From positions 62,001-126,000 of the forward strand of contig QJNS01000706.1 of the NCBI GenBank assembly GCA_004154925.1: DNA of 64,000 bases, read 5' to 3'. A program made the position numbers and the translations under genes. Positions 37,525-48,654 of the stretch are shown one piece after another; within the stretch, counting starts at the first letter, position 1, and the number at the start of each line of letters is the position of its first letter. The DNA comes from Monosporascus cannonballus. Taxonomy: Eukaryota; Ascomycota; Sordariomycetes; Xylariales. Below the pieces are notes generated by a model. It searched no databases and was not told where the DNA came from. It worked only from the letters and a program-made list of their open reading frames with translations.

Positions 37525-40500
37525 TTTAATTACAATAAAATAAAGCATAAAGCAGCATGATGTAAGGTATTTAGAAAATCCCGTTAGGATAATTAAAAAC
37601 CCGTACCCGAAAGATAATCCAGAGAAAATTAAAAAACGGAGGGAAATCTATTAATATAATGCGACCTAAGTACATATCGAGCTCCCTATGACGAGAAATT
37701 AAATAAGGGGTGCGAAGAGCCCGAAAGCTGGCTTAATAAATATTGCGAATATATTGAGAAGAATTATAAGAATAATTGCGCGAATATTAGAATTAAATAA
37801 ACGAAATCTGTTTTGGAATCCCTGATAAATGCGGCAAAATATATACTATATATTGTCGGCGACGAGAACATCTCGGTTACGAAAAATAAAAATAAAATAT
37901 TTATGGACGAATTACTCGTATATATTATAAGGGATTTGATTTCCTAAACGGAACCGGAAATAACAAAAACAATAAATAATAATATCGATATTTTTGATTT
38001 ATAACCCCAGAAAATATTTATCCGTTAGCCGAAATAAAAAGCTGGCCCGAAAAAATATAATGTCCGTATAAAAAACCTGTTTTATTATTGCGAATAATAT
38101 AATTATTAAACGGAAAAGGAGTTAATTTAACATAAAATACAAATACAGCTAAAAAGTTATTATAAATTTTTATTTTAAATTAGTATTTATTATAGATTTT
38201 AATAAGAAAAAGTTATTAAGGAAAAAATACGTTAATTTATAGACGAATTTTGAAACAGCAATTAATCCGACGTATAATAGGATGCAGTTGAAACCATAAG
38301 AAAATAATTTATTTAATATATAAAGGGATTATAATAAAACTAAAAATAATTAATATAGTTCGAAGGAATAATATGCCCGTAATAACGACAAATGTAGCAG
38401 TTTAACGCGTTATATATAAAAACATAATTAAGGTTCGACAAATTTGAAAAGGTATTAAAAGAAAAGAATTATTTATAAAAAAGATATAAAATAAAGAAAT
38501 CTAAAGAAGGCAGAAACGATTTTTAAAAAAGGTGTTAAACGCGACGATAAGAGCCATTAATAACCTTATTACTTTAGATATACGAATTAAAACGTATTAA
38601 TATATTATAATAATGAATTGCGGAATTTTAAGCGAAAGTTTTAGGATATTAAATATAGTGAATAGGCTTAAATTATTATAGAGATACAAGTTAAAGTCTT
38701 ATATAATTACGAATGCCGAAAGTTAGGAATTTACGTATAATAGCGAGAAGATTATACGCGAAATTAATTATTTCGTGATTTTGATCTAGAGACGATATTA
38801 AATACTTGATTTCGATATCGTTGTATTTGAAAATTACGATGTGATCTTAGGATTATTATAATTACGTTAATACGAAATTTTAATGGATAAAGGGATTAGT
38901 TAAATAAGACTTGCCTTATATCTTAATAACAGATAACAAAGAAAGAAATTAAGATCTTAATATTTGATTGAAAATGGCGATTAATGCAGGCGTAAAAATA
39001 CGACAAAAACATTATTATACAAAAAAACCAAAATATAAAAAAAGCAATAAGTATTAAAGAAAAATACGACGTATTATTATTATTATAAAGGCGAAATTAA
39101 AGTAATAAAATAACGATTTAAAGCAATAATCCCAAAATTAAAAATTTAATTAATACGTTACTATAATATTACTGTTATAAGTAATCTTTTCGAAAAAAAC
39201 TTAATACGAAGTTATTAAAATATAGCGAATAAGATTATAAAATAATCCTTAAAAAAGGGTTTTAGACGAAGTTTTACTTTATTTATAACTTTAGCGAAAA
39301 CGAATTACGCGTTTTTAAGGAATATTTAAAAGATCGATTATAAAAAGAATAAATTTGACTTTCGAAATTACTAACAGATTATTTAATATTTTTCGTACCG
39401 AAAAAAACGGAAAATTGCGATTTATAGTTAATTATCGACAATTAAACGATATTATTATTAAAAATCGAATATTATTACGTTTAACCATAGAAATAAAAAC
39501 CCGATTTTACAGAGCCTAATAGCTTACGGCATTAAACCTTAAAGTTAAATATAAATTTATTAGGATTCAGAAAAGATTCAAATGCGAAATAATCTTTAAA
39601 ACGAAATTCGAACTATTTAAGCATTTGGTTATGCTAATAGGATTAATAAACGTATTAACAATTTTCTAACGGAATAGTTAATTATGTATTATGAAAATAC
39701 CTTGATATTTTTGACGTATATTACCTTAACGACATTCTTATTTTCTTAAAAATAAGAAAATACAGATAAGATACGTTCATAAAGTTATTTAAGCTTTATA
39801 GGACGTAAGGTTATTTATTAATACAAAAAGCAATTACTTTGACGTACAAAAAATGGAATATCTAAAATATATTATTACCCTAGAGTATAATAAGATAAAC
39901 CCTAAAAAATCACTGTAATTATAGAATAACAAACGTTAATTACGATTAAAGTAGTACAAGTATTTTTTGGATTTGCTAATTACTATAAAAGTTTAATCGG
40001 GATTTTAATAAAATAATTATATATTTAATTAATTTTACCAAAAGGAAGTTTAAATAAATGCTTGAAATAAAAGAAAGCATTTTAGAATATTAATAATATA
40101 ATTATTAACGAGCTAGTGTTAATTATATACGATTTAACTCGTCCCGTTAAATTAAAAACTAATATTTTAAATTATACGTTAAACGTAATAATCGGATAAT
40201 GAAATAATGAAGATAAATTATACCTTATTATATTTTTTATATAAATTAACAGAAGTCAAATTTAATTACAGTATTTCGAATAAAAGATTTATGGCCATTA
40301 TTATAGCATTTTAGGAATTTAGATATTTCTTAAACCGAAATTTATACCAAGTTAAAATTTATACGGATTATTAAAACCTTATTCGTTTTACTACGATTAG
40401 AGAACTTATAGAACGACAATTATGATTTGCGAAAAAATTGGTAAACTTTGATTTCGTTATTATTTATAAAAAAGATTCGAAAAATGGCAAAGCCGATTCC

Positions 40501-41960
40501 TTAAGTAAGGGACCAAATTTCGAAAGAAATTGGTTAAAATTAGATATATAACTTTTAATATTGTTATAAAAGAATATTTAGACCCGCAACAAATTACGAT
40601 AATTCGGGCAGTACCTTTTGATATATATCAGAAAATCCAGCAATATAACGACGATCTCTTAAAGGACTAAAAAAACGGATAAAGTACAAGTCCCAGAAAA
40701 ATACTAGAAGAACCTAGTACAAAATATATACGAATATTAATTACATAGATATCTAGGAATCCACAAGACTTTAGGACGGCTTTAACGTATATATTCTTTT
40801 GTAATAATAAAATTAACGTTGTAGACAATATTTTAGCAATACGATATATGCGCCAAAACGGAAGGTCGACGATATAAGCTATACGGAAAATTACAGCTAT
40901 TACCAGTTGCAAAACGACCATACTATTTAGTTATATTCGACTTTATTATTAAATGTTTTATGTTAAAAAATGGAACTATAAAGGTACATTATGATAATAC
41001 TTTTGTAATTATTGATCAATTTACGAACTCTTTCTATTTCTTACTATATCGTAACAATATAAATGCCAAACAAATAATATATATTTTTTTAAGATTTATT
41101 TTTAGCATATATGGATTACTAATAAAAAATATCTTAAATAAAGAATTAATATTTGTATTTAAGTTTTAATAAGACCTTATAATATAAATCGGCCTAAACT
41201 TCAAAGTATTTAGCGTATTTAAACTTTAAAGAAATAAAGAAATAAAACGAACAAATTAAATTTTAAAAACCGATTTATGGTATTATATGAATTACAAAGA
41301 GAATAATTAAATTAAGAAAATGTTTTACGTATATCTGGCTTATAATATTAATTACTACAAAAACATTAAAATAATATTTGCGAACGCGAGTTTTGGTTTT
41401 ACTTTAGAAATTTATAGAAAAATAAGTAACGAAAATTTAATAAATGATAATATAATCTTTGCGTCGAATTAATTACAATAATAGCATTAAGAAATAAAAA
41501 CAGAATTATAATTCGTACGAAATCAAATAAATAAATATTATAACCAAAAAAGGTTAAAAGGATTAACCATCGAAAAAGAGGAAATAGTTTTTTTTGTTAT
41601 AAAATATATTTATATAAAACAGCCTCGCAAAAACCTCGATTTTAAATATATTAGTTCATATAAAATTACCAAGAAAGTCTCAGAAAACAATTGTTAACTG
41701 GAACTTTTATCTAAAGTTAAATTCTATCCAGTTTTTTATGTTTCTATATTCGAATTAACAATAAATATAATTAAAATACCTACGGCATAAAGTAATATGG
41801 AAATAAAAAACAAATAAATATATAAGGTAAAAGAAATATTCGATATACGGAAATAAAACAGATTTACCTAGTACCTAATTAAGTAAAAAAAAAGTACCCG
41901 GATTCCGAAAACACCTAGAAACCTATCAAAAATCTTATTAGTACTTAACGCCTACTAAAG
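37525..41960 (+). pseudogene. E4 gag (truncated) and pol relic
   Basis: Starts within gag at a knuckle-like stretch and runs through protease, RT, RNase H, integrase and chromodomain. The RT catalytic box at 39722-39733 reads YLND: the first Asp is now Asn. Integrase is visible in the open frame 40960-41169 (FVIIDQFTNSFYFLLY...IFLRFIFSIYGL), with SDRG changed to LNKE. The chromodomain near 41820-41950 reads YKVKEIFDIRK-stop-N, then YPDSENT-stop-KPIKNLI and TQRLLKNF. The domain order is complete except for the gag N-terminus. The minus-strand frame 40667-40921 is a shadow. Confidence 0.85.
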
Positions 41961-41999
41961 AACTTTTACCAGCAACCACGGAACTACCCGAAATAATGG

Positions 42000-42480
42000 C
42001 ATTCTAGTTTATAAAATCTAAAGAAAAAAGCCCTTAGTCCACTATATTTCAATTAATAACGTCCACTTTACTCGAAACCTATACCTCGACTACAAACTTT
42101 AATTCCAAATAAGTAAAGTCGTTAAATTCGTCCAACGACTAAAAGTCCTGGTAAACAAATTTAGTACTTTCGGATTAATAATATTAACGTTATAGCCATA
42201 TACGAAAAAGTCCCGCCAAAAATTCGGCTAAGCCTTTTTTTACCGCTAATTGCTTTTTCTTTAATCGACGAGCCTCGGCAACATAACGATTAATTATAAA
42301 TACAGGAATTTTATTTCTATTATAAAAACGCTCTGTACGTACGCATTCTTTATAACGTAATATCTTTTTTGTTATTTGATAATTAAGGTATTAAAAACCC
42401 AAAAAATATAATGACGAAATTTTTAAGCTTAATTAAATTAATTAAGATAACTCGTTAAATAGTTTTGCGAAAACGAAACT
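42000..42480 (-). pseudogene. Antisense accessory ORF of E4
   Basis: A minus-strand frame between the chromodomain and the 3' LTR. It reads NYQITKKILRYKECVRTERF, then RNKIPVFIINRYVAEARRLK, then KKGLAEFL and, after stops, SLDEFNDFTYLELKFVVEV. The block before the Cys matches E1 (CQIIKKIYRYSEC) and the part after it matches E8 (IIIRYVAETRRLKKK, LNEFNDF). It thus links the E1-type and E6/E8-type frames as one family. Stops are fewer than in pol of the same element. Confidence 0.62.
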
Positions 42481-42674
42481 TAAAAATATGAAAAGCCATA
42501 ATAAAAAAAGATAAAATACTTACCGAAAGAAAAGAAATCTTAAGAACAAGATTTTAGGAAAAGAGAAATCGTATTACGACTTATTAGGTTACGGCCTCTA
42601 AAAACGGTCCCCGACAAAGAGAAGCTAAAAAAAAAGATAATAAATTAAATCAGATAATGGATCACCAAGTTACG

Positions 42675-42839
42675 TGTAAGAGGCTGCATACGCAGTAACT
42701 AAGAATATAGGCCATAACAGATCTATTAAGAAATCTAGGGAACAGCTAAAAAGATACGTGGGAATAACTAGCTATATATATAGGAGCCACGGGATTAGCG
42801 ATATGCTAATCCCTCCACTAGAGCCCTTGGCCCGTGACA
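42675..42839 (-). repeat. 3' LTR of E5
   Basis: TGTAAGAGGC...CCCGTGACA in plus orientation. It contains GGGATTAGCGATATGCTAATCC, an imperfect inverted repeat, and GGGCCAAGGGCTC on the other strand. It is better preserved than the 5' LTR at 44025-44187. Confidence 0.85.
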
Positions 42840-42859
42840 TAACCCCCCCTTTTAAATTT

Positions 42860-44024
42860 AATCCTCGCTTTTTCCCGTTACGCGATAAACGTTTATTCGT
42901 AATATCCTCTTAAGGACCTTATTCCAAAACGGCAATATTCGTAAATCCTAATCCAAGAAGTTCTCCGACGGTTACGGGGAGATCACGTTACGTACTTTAC
43001 GCCCGTACGTCTCTGGCGTACTGCGCGTTACCAGCTTTATATCCTTTCGTTATTTTCCCTAAGGCTTTTTTTTATTAATTCCTTTAATATTTTATAAATG
43101 TCGAATTTATTTAAATTCTTTCAGACTTTATCGAACGTTTCCGCGGTTACTTTTTATCGTTCAAATAATAACGAAACCTTTAAGGTCTTATTAACGCTAA
43201 TATGTCGAACGGCGACATTTTTTCTTTTAGGACAATTTTTTCGAAAATACCCCATTTCGCCATATTTTAAATAATGCCTTTCTGTTCGCCAACGGTATTT
43301 ACGTTAATAATTAATAATTAACGTACCGATTTTTATATTTTCCATAATATCGCCCTCTAATTAGAAAATTATTACGCGTAAATGCGCCGAAATAAAAACT
43401 GCTAAAAATGATATTTCCAAACGGCGAAAAAATTACGCAAATTTTTTTAAATATTAAACCATTTTTCGTAATCCAATTATTTTTTCGTTTCGGCGTTAAG
43501 GCCTGAAATTAATAAGAAAGTTTTGGCTTTATCCGGCTATTTGTTTTTTTTTAACCTAATAAAAAATATTTTCGAATATAAAAACGTATTCGGACGTTAC
43601 TTAAATACTGTATTAACGTAATTTAATTAAACGTTAACCGGCTTTTTATTTTTTATTAGGTTTTGTTTTTAAAATAACGGCAATATAATTTAAAAAAATT
43701 TCAAGGTTTAATTTTTTTAAGGCTTTTTGCATATACGGCAAAAACGTCGATTTTTGAAGCTAACGGCTAAGGGCTTTTTAAATATAAAAAAGTTACGTAC
43801 GATTATCGCCGATCGCCTTTCCGTTAACGAATAACTTCCTATCTATTTCGAATCTTTAGGCGTTATAGTTGTTACGGCCTTATAGCTTACGAACGGCTCG
43901 TAAAACCTGACGGCGCGGTTCTTTAGTGTCCATGGCGAATAAGTTGCGTACGAATAACGGGTACGTAACGCTAATATATTTCTTACGGCGACGGACGGTT
44001 CGCGAAAATGGAGATTTCTCAATA
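42860..44024 (-). pseudogene. E5 gag-like relic
   Basis: The minus-strand frame begins in the open stretch 43880-44065, where MDTKEPRRQVLRAVRKL starts at about 43934, roughly 90 bp from the 5' LTR. Further on, a trace reads NLRNFFAVWKYHF near 43410, with stops between. A small gag-like protein is the usual content of non-autonomous copia relatives, but I cannot name the family from residues alone. No protease, integrase or RT motifs are present. Confidence 0.45.
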
Positions 44025-44187
44025 TATAAAAGGTTACATACGTAATAGCTAAAAATATGGGCCATAATAGATCTATTAAGAAATCTAGGGAACAGTTAAA
44101 AAGATGCGTAGGAGCAGCTAGCTATATATAGAAGCCACGGGATTAGCGCTACGCTAATCCCTCCACTAGGGCCCTTGGCCCGTAACA
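44025..44187 (-). repeat. 5' LTR of E5
   Basis: 163 bp, TATAAAAGG...CCCGTAACA in plus orientation. Its left 25 bases differ from the other LTR only by transitions (TGTAAGAGGCTGC against TATAAAAGGTTAC). RIP thus bites at the edge facing the long interior, while the outer part is nearly clean. Confidence 0.85.
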
Positions 44188-44467
44188 TTACGGGTAATAA
44201 GCTAGTAAGCCGGATCATTAACATATTGATAGTAAGCTAGTAAGCCGATATAGGATATATACGCTTATTATTCCCATAATTTAAACAGCATTAACTTGCA
44301 ATACTTATTAATGCCAATCGTTTGTAATGCAATTCTGGTACTTTTGGTATTAAAAGACGTAATACGTTACTATATTCATTACTGAAAATCCCACGATATT
44401 TCTACTAACATAAACCCGTAGGACTAAGATTTAATAGTTGGTCAAACCGCCTAGCCGTCACAGTTTT

Positions 44468-47400
44468 TTGGTCGTGGTAAAACGAGTAAAATTTTGATAA
44501 TCGGTATAAATTTTAACTTCATATAAGCTTTTCTTAAAGAAATGTCTGAATTTTAAAAATTCTATAATTATGGATATAAGTTTTTTTATTTAGAATGTGT
44601 CACGGCACAGAAGAACAAGAGTCTAGCCATTATACTACTAAAAGTGGAACGTTGTTAGGTCGAGCCCTGACCGCCTTATTCTGCCCTATATATCTACAAG
44701 GTACCACTTGGGACTGTGACAGAATGCTATAGTTAAATCTGACTTTTTTCAATTTATATAAGAAAAATGTAATAAGGTGCAATTTGCCTTAATTATTTCG
44801 CTATTCGATTATTACGCTTAACGCGTAGTTCGAAATATCGATTTCTAGCTCGACGAAACGTGCTAAATTATATATAATTAATATTAGCTCGTTGGTAATT
44901 GCATCTTTACTTTCCTAGAACGCTTTTGTTACTTATAACATCTATGTAAATTCTCTTTTTTGGTAAGGTTAATTAAGGGTATAGTAATTTGGCTAATATT
45001 TCGAATAAACATCATGTAATAGTTAGCAAATCTAAAAAAGCCTATGTTTTTTTAACTGTTGTTAATATCTATTATTTCATAATTGTAGCAATTTTCTTAA
45101 GGTTTATTTTGATACATCTTAAGGTAATAATATATTCCAGATATTTCAATTTTGATTTATAAAACTATTTTTATTATTAATTAGTAATATCGAGTTTTAT
45201 AAAACTTCAAAAACTTTATAAATACATCCAGTATATATTTTTCCGTTTCTTTAAAGAAATATTATTTAAATAGCAAAAGTTAAAACAATCAAAGTATTTC
45301 CGTAATATATAATTAATTATTTATTAAAAGATTCTTAATACGTTCGTAGAGTCTATCAATATAACCAAGTATTTAAATAATTTGTGTTTTATTTTAAAAG
45401 TTATTTTTTACTCGTATTAGTTTTTTATTTTAATAAGATTTTATCCGTTTTTAAGGTCGAATACTTTAAATTATTTGGTTCTATAGATGTAATTTTGATT
45501 TCCGTAATTAAAAGTAATAATATTCGATTTGTAACAGTAATATTATTTATTTGTCGGTAATTAATTTTATATCGCCATATAACGTTGTTTTTTAGTGTAT
45601 AAAAAATTTAAGATATCCTGCTAATAACTTCGAAGATCGAATTTATTCTTTTTGCAATCGATTTTTTAAGTACTTTTTGAAAACGCGTAATTTATTTTTT
45701 AAAGTTATAATTAAGGTAAAATGTTATCGTTAAACCCTTTTTTAAACGTTATTTTGTATTTTTATTTGTTATATTTTAATATCTTCGTATGTAGCTTTTT
45801 TTTAAAAACCTATTTTTATCGGTAATATTGTAATAATATATTATTTAGATTTTTTAATTTTTGAGGTTCTTATTTTAAGTCGTTATTTAGTTGCTTTAAT
45901 TTCGTTTTAGCAATAATAATAATACGTCGTATTTATTTTTAATATTAATTTTGTTAATTGTTTATCCTTTTAAATAAAAAGATATATATTGTATCTTTAT
46001 ACTTAAATTTGTCGCCATTTTCGATTGAATATTACAATCTTTTTTCTTTTTGTTTTTTATTTATTAATAGGATATAAAAGAAATTTACCTACCCCGCTCT
46101 TCTTATTAATTAAGACCTTATGCTAATACATTTATAGTTTTTCTACGATTATATTGTAATTTTTAGATAAATCGATATCGAAATTAATTATTTCATATTA
46201 CTTTTAAATCAAAATCTCGAAATAATTAATTTTGCATTTAATCTTTTTATTATCGTCAGGAAAATTCTAATTTTCGGTATTTATATTTATATAAAGTTTT
46301 AACTTATATTGTTGAAATTGTATAAGCTTTGGAATTATATTTAATACAGTATAAATTTCTCCTAAAGTTTTTCAATTTAGTATTGTAATATACAGTACGT
46401 TCCGATTCGTATATCTAAGGTAATAAGATTATTAATAATTCTTATTGTCGCATCCAGAACCTTTTTTAAGAGTTTTGTCTAATTTCTTAAGGTTTCGTTT
46501 TTTCGCAGTCTTTCTATAAGTAATCTGTTTTTTTTAATTCTTTCTCGAATTTATTAAATTTCGTCTATATTTTCTTCTATAACGCATTAAACTTTTATAT
46601 CTGTTATTGTTCTCGGCGTATTATTTCTTTAAATTATATTAAATATTTTTCTATATAGTACATAACGTACGATTAACTTTTTTATAATTTATCGTTGGTT
46701 TAATAATGTTTCTGACTAAAATATTTAAATTTTTCCTTTAAAGCTTATTTTTCTTTAAAATTTATAGTGAATACTAATTAAAAATAAAAATCTATAATAA
46801 TGTTTTAGCAATGTTTTTTTACAACACGTTAAAATAACCTTTTTGTGGTTTGATAATGATATTAATCATAAAAGCACAAAGTGGTTTTTTTAAGATATTA
46901 TTGTTCTTTTTGTTAATTTTATAAAGTTATTTCTTTATCGATTTCGGTTTATCAAATAATAATTCGAAAATATCGATATTACCGTTTATTTATTTTATTA
47001 CTACCGGTTTCTTTAGAAAAATCGAATGCTTTTTTATATATGCGTTTAGTACGTTAATAAATGGATTGTTTCTAAATGTTATATACTAAATAATAACGTT
47101 ATTTGTAATATATAGCATGTATCTTGCTATATCGATTCAAGGTCCTAAAATAAATACTCTTCTTTTATTCTAATATTTTGTAGCTATCTTTTAAAGGCTT
47201 TTTGTTATTTTTTAGATATTCTTTCCACCAGATTTCTGGTTTTTCGTATTTCTTATTAAATTTCTTATCATGACAGCTCTTATTAATACTGGGCCTAGAT
47301 TACGTTAATCATTCTGTTATTATTTGTTTAAGTATTCCTAACATATTTTTCCGTTACGGACGTCTAGTTATTTTATTATAGCCTTTTAGGCTTTTTATAG

Positions 47401-48299
47401 ATAGGTTAGTAATATTTCATTTTGCCATAATTATAACACTTAATTTAACTTTTATTTTTACGTTGAACAATATCGAATTTCGCAAGTTCTGGCGTTATGT
47501 CATAGGATATAAATAATACGTTTTCTTTTTTTTAGTTAGCCAATTAACTTCCGTATTTTAAAATCTTTTTTCTCTACGTTATTCGTATAATTTATTATTA
47601 ATTTTGATTGTGTCAGTATCATAACGATTTAATATTTTAATTTTGAAAACTTGATAATTCGATTTTTCAGATTATCTTTTAAGCTTTTATAAAATATATC
47701 CATTAAATTATTATCTTTATTACCCGTTTAAATTACTTTAATTTTAATGTTTTTGAACATAATAGTCTATTTCGAAATAAATTCTTTTTGTTAAAATCTT
47801 AAAATTTATTACGTAACTATCCGTTTTTCGTTCGGATTTTAAAAATTAGCCTTTATCTTTTCTTCAAAATTTACGTACTTAGAGAAAAAGTTTTAGTAAT
47901 TTTCTTCTAATTCGCTTTAACGTTTTCCAAATAATCCCTTATATCTAGTTTAAATTAGTCTAGTGCATCTCTCGTAAAAAAGGTTATTACGGTAAAAATC
48001 TTATTCTAGGGCATAATCAGATTTTGAAAATGAAAATATGCCCGTATCTAAATAAGAAAACGTTGTATATTCCATTTTCCGTCGTAAAACTAAGGTTTTT
48101 TTTACCTTATATCGCAGTATTACAATACGTATTAAAATGGTCGCCGTCTACTTTACGAACTGTTATATTTATTTTTCGAATTCCTTAATTCTGGTCTAGA
48201 ATTACGTAGTAATAAAAAGTACTTAGGTATTGGTCGATATCTTTACTAAAGAAGTATTATTTAAAGTTTAATAGTATTATTAAATAAAAGCTTAAAACA
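44468..48299 (-). pseudogene. E6 gag-pol, 5' half
   Basis: Continues E6 after the E4 insertion: RNase H and RT (about 44750-45800), protease (about 46150-46450), and gag with a zinc knuckle at 47397-47438 reading CYNYGKMKYY-stop, in which Cys and His have changed to Tyr. A 124-bp solo LTR lies at 44598-44721. Stops are dense throughout. Confidence 0.68.
44598..44721. repeat. 124-bp solo LTR-like element in E6
   Basis: TGTCACGGCAC...GGGACTGTGACA with a perfect GAATG duplication (44593-44597 and 44722-44726). It has TG...CA ends that are also inverted repeats (TGTCAC/GTGACA) and a TATATA box. It is GC-balanced although surrounded by RIP'd DNA. A reversed stretch, TAGTATAATGGCTAG, looks like a tRNA A box, but the B-box-like part is on the wrong side, so I do not call a SINE. 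Confidence 0.8.
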
Positions 48300-48649
48300 T
48301 ACAATAACTATACGATTTAACCAATTACAAAATCTAAGTTATACAGATTTATATTAATAGAACTATCGTAAGAATTTAAATAATAAATATAATAATTTAT
48401 TACGTTTTATAATACCCAACATAATTTAAGTAAAGATATTATATTGCGAACTAATATTATTTGGATTATGAAAATAATAAACGTATATATTTACCCGACT
48501 TGTTAGCTTATTACTAGTAAGTTAGTAATTCGGCTTATTAGCTTACCACTAATAAGTTGGTGATCGGTTACGTAACCTGACCCACATGGCTTTCTTGACT
48601 TTTTCTGCCGCGATTGTTTCTAGAAACCGTAGCTTGTCAGAACGTAACA
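48300..48649 (-). repeat. 5' LTR of E6, with two 35-bp U3 units
   Basis: 350 bp; units at 48497-48531 and 48532-48566. The 3' LTR of the same element is 387 bp and has three units, and the 37-bp difference is about one unit. Ends GAACGTAACA followed by the CTTAG duplication. Confidence 0.85.
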
Positions 48650-48654
48650 CTTAG

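Larger units (their letters stand above)
42675..44187 (-). mobile_element. E5: short copia-like LTR element with gag only
   Basis: 1,513 bp with LTRs of 165 bp (42675-42839) and 163 bp (44025-44187), and a TTACG duplication (42670-42674, 44188-44192). Read in reverse the LTR starts TGTTACGGGCCAAGGGCCC and ends CCTCTTACA. A purine tract AAAAGGGGGGGTTA lies directly against the left LTR, which fixes the orientation as minus. The 1.2-kb interior is too short for pol. It is probably mobilised in trans. Its LTRs keep more GC than the interior. Confidence 0.85.
37154..44462 (+). mobile_element. E4: Ty3/gypsy chromovirus (family B LTR) inserted in E6, with a 5' deletion
   Basis: LTRs at 37154-37524 and 42572-44462 (the latter interrupted by E5), with a perfect GTTTT duplication (37149-37153, 44463-44467). 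Without E5 it is 5.8 kb, about 1 kb shorter than its relatives. The 5' LTR is followed directly by gag zinc-knuckle-like sequence, so the leader and most of gag are missing. It ends with RT, RNase H, integrase, chromodomain, a minus-strand accessory ORF and a purine tract (AGGAAAAGAGAAA). Confidence 0.9.
42572..44462 (+). repeat. 3' LTR of E4, interrupted by E5
   Basis: TATTACGACT...GCCGTCACA. With E5 and its TTACG duplication removed it is 373 bp, close to the 371 bp of the 5' copy. E5 lies inside the first of two 35-bp U3 units. It is followed by GTTTT and E6 sequence. Confidence 0.88.
34576..48649 (-). mobile_element. E6: Ty3/gypsy chromovirus (family B LTR) inserted in E7
   Basis: LTRs at 34576-34962 and 48300-48649, with a perfect CTTAG duplication (34571-34575, 48650-48654). 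Without E4 and a 124-bp solo LTR it is about 6.6 kb. Minus-strand gag-pol ends with a chromodomain near 35610-35700, and a plus-strand accessory ORF lies at 35030-35590. E4 interrupts the RNase H region at 37149-44467. All frames are RIP-broken. Confidence 0.9.

Noticed and set aside
40667..40921. 84-codon minus ORF with a hydrophobic look
   Set aside because: Antisense to E4 integrase sequence; hydrophobicity comes from AT-rich codons.
44598..44721. tRNA-derived SINE because of TAGTATAATGGCTAG
   Set aside because: The B-box-like part precedes the A-box-like part; TG...CA ends and a 5-bp duplication fit a solo LTR better.
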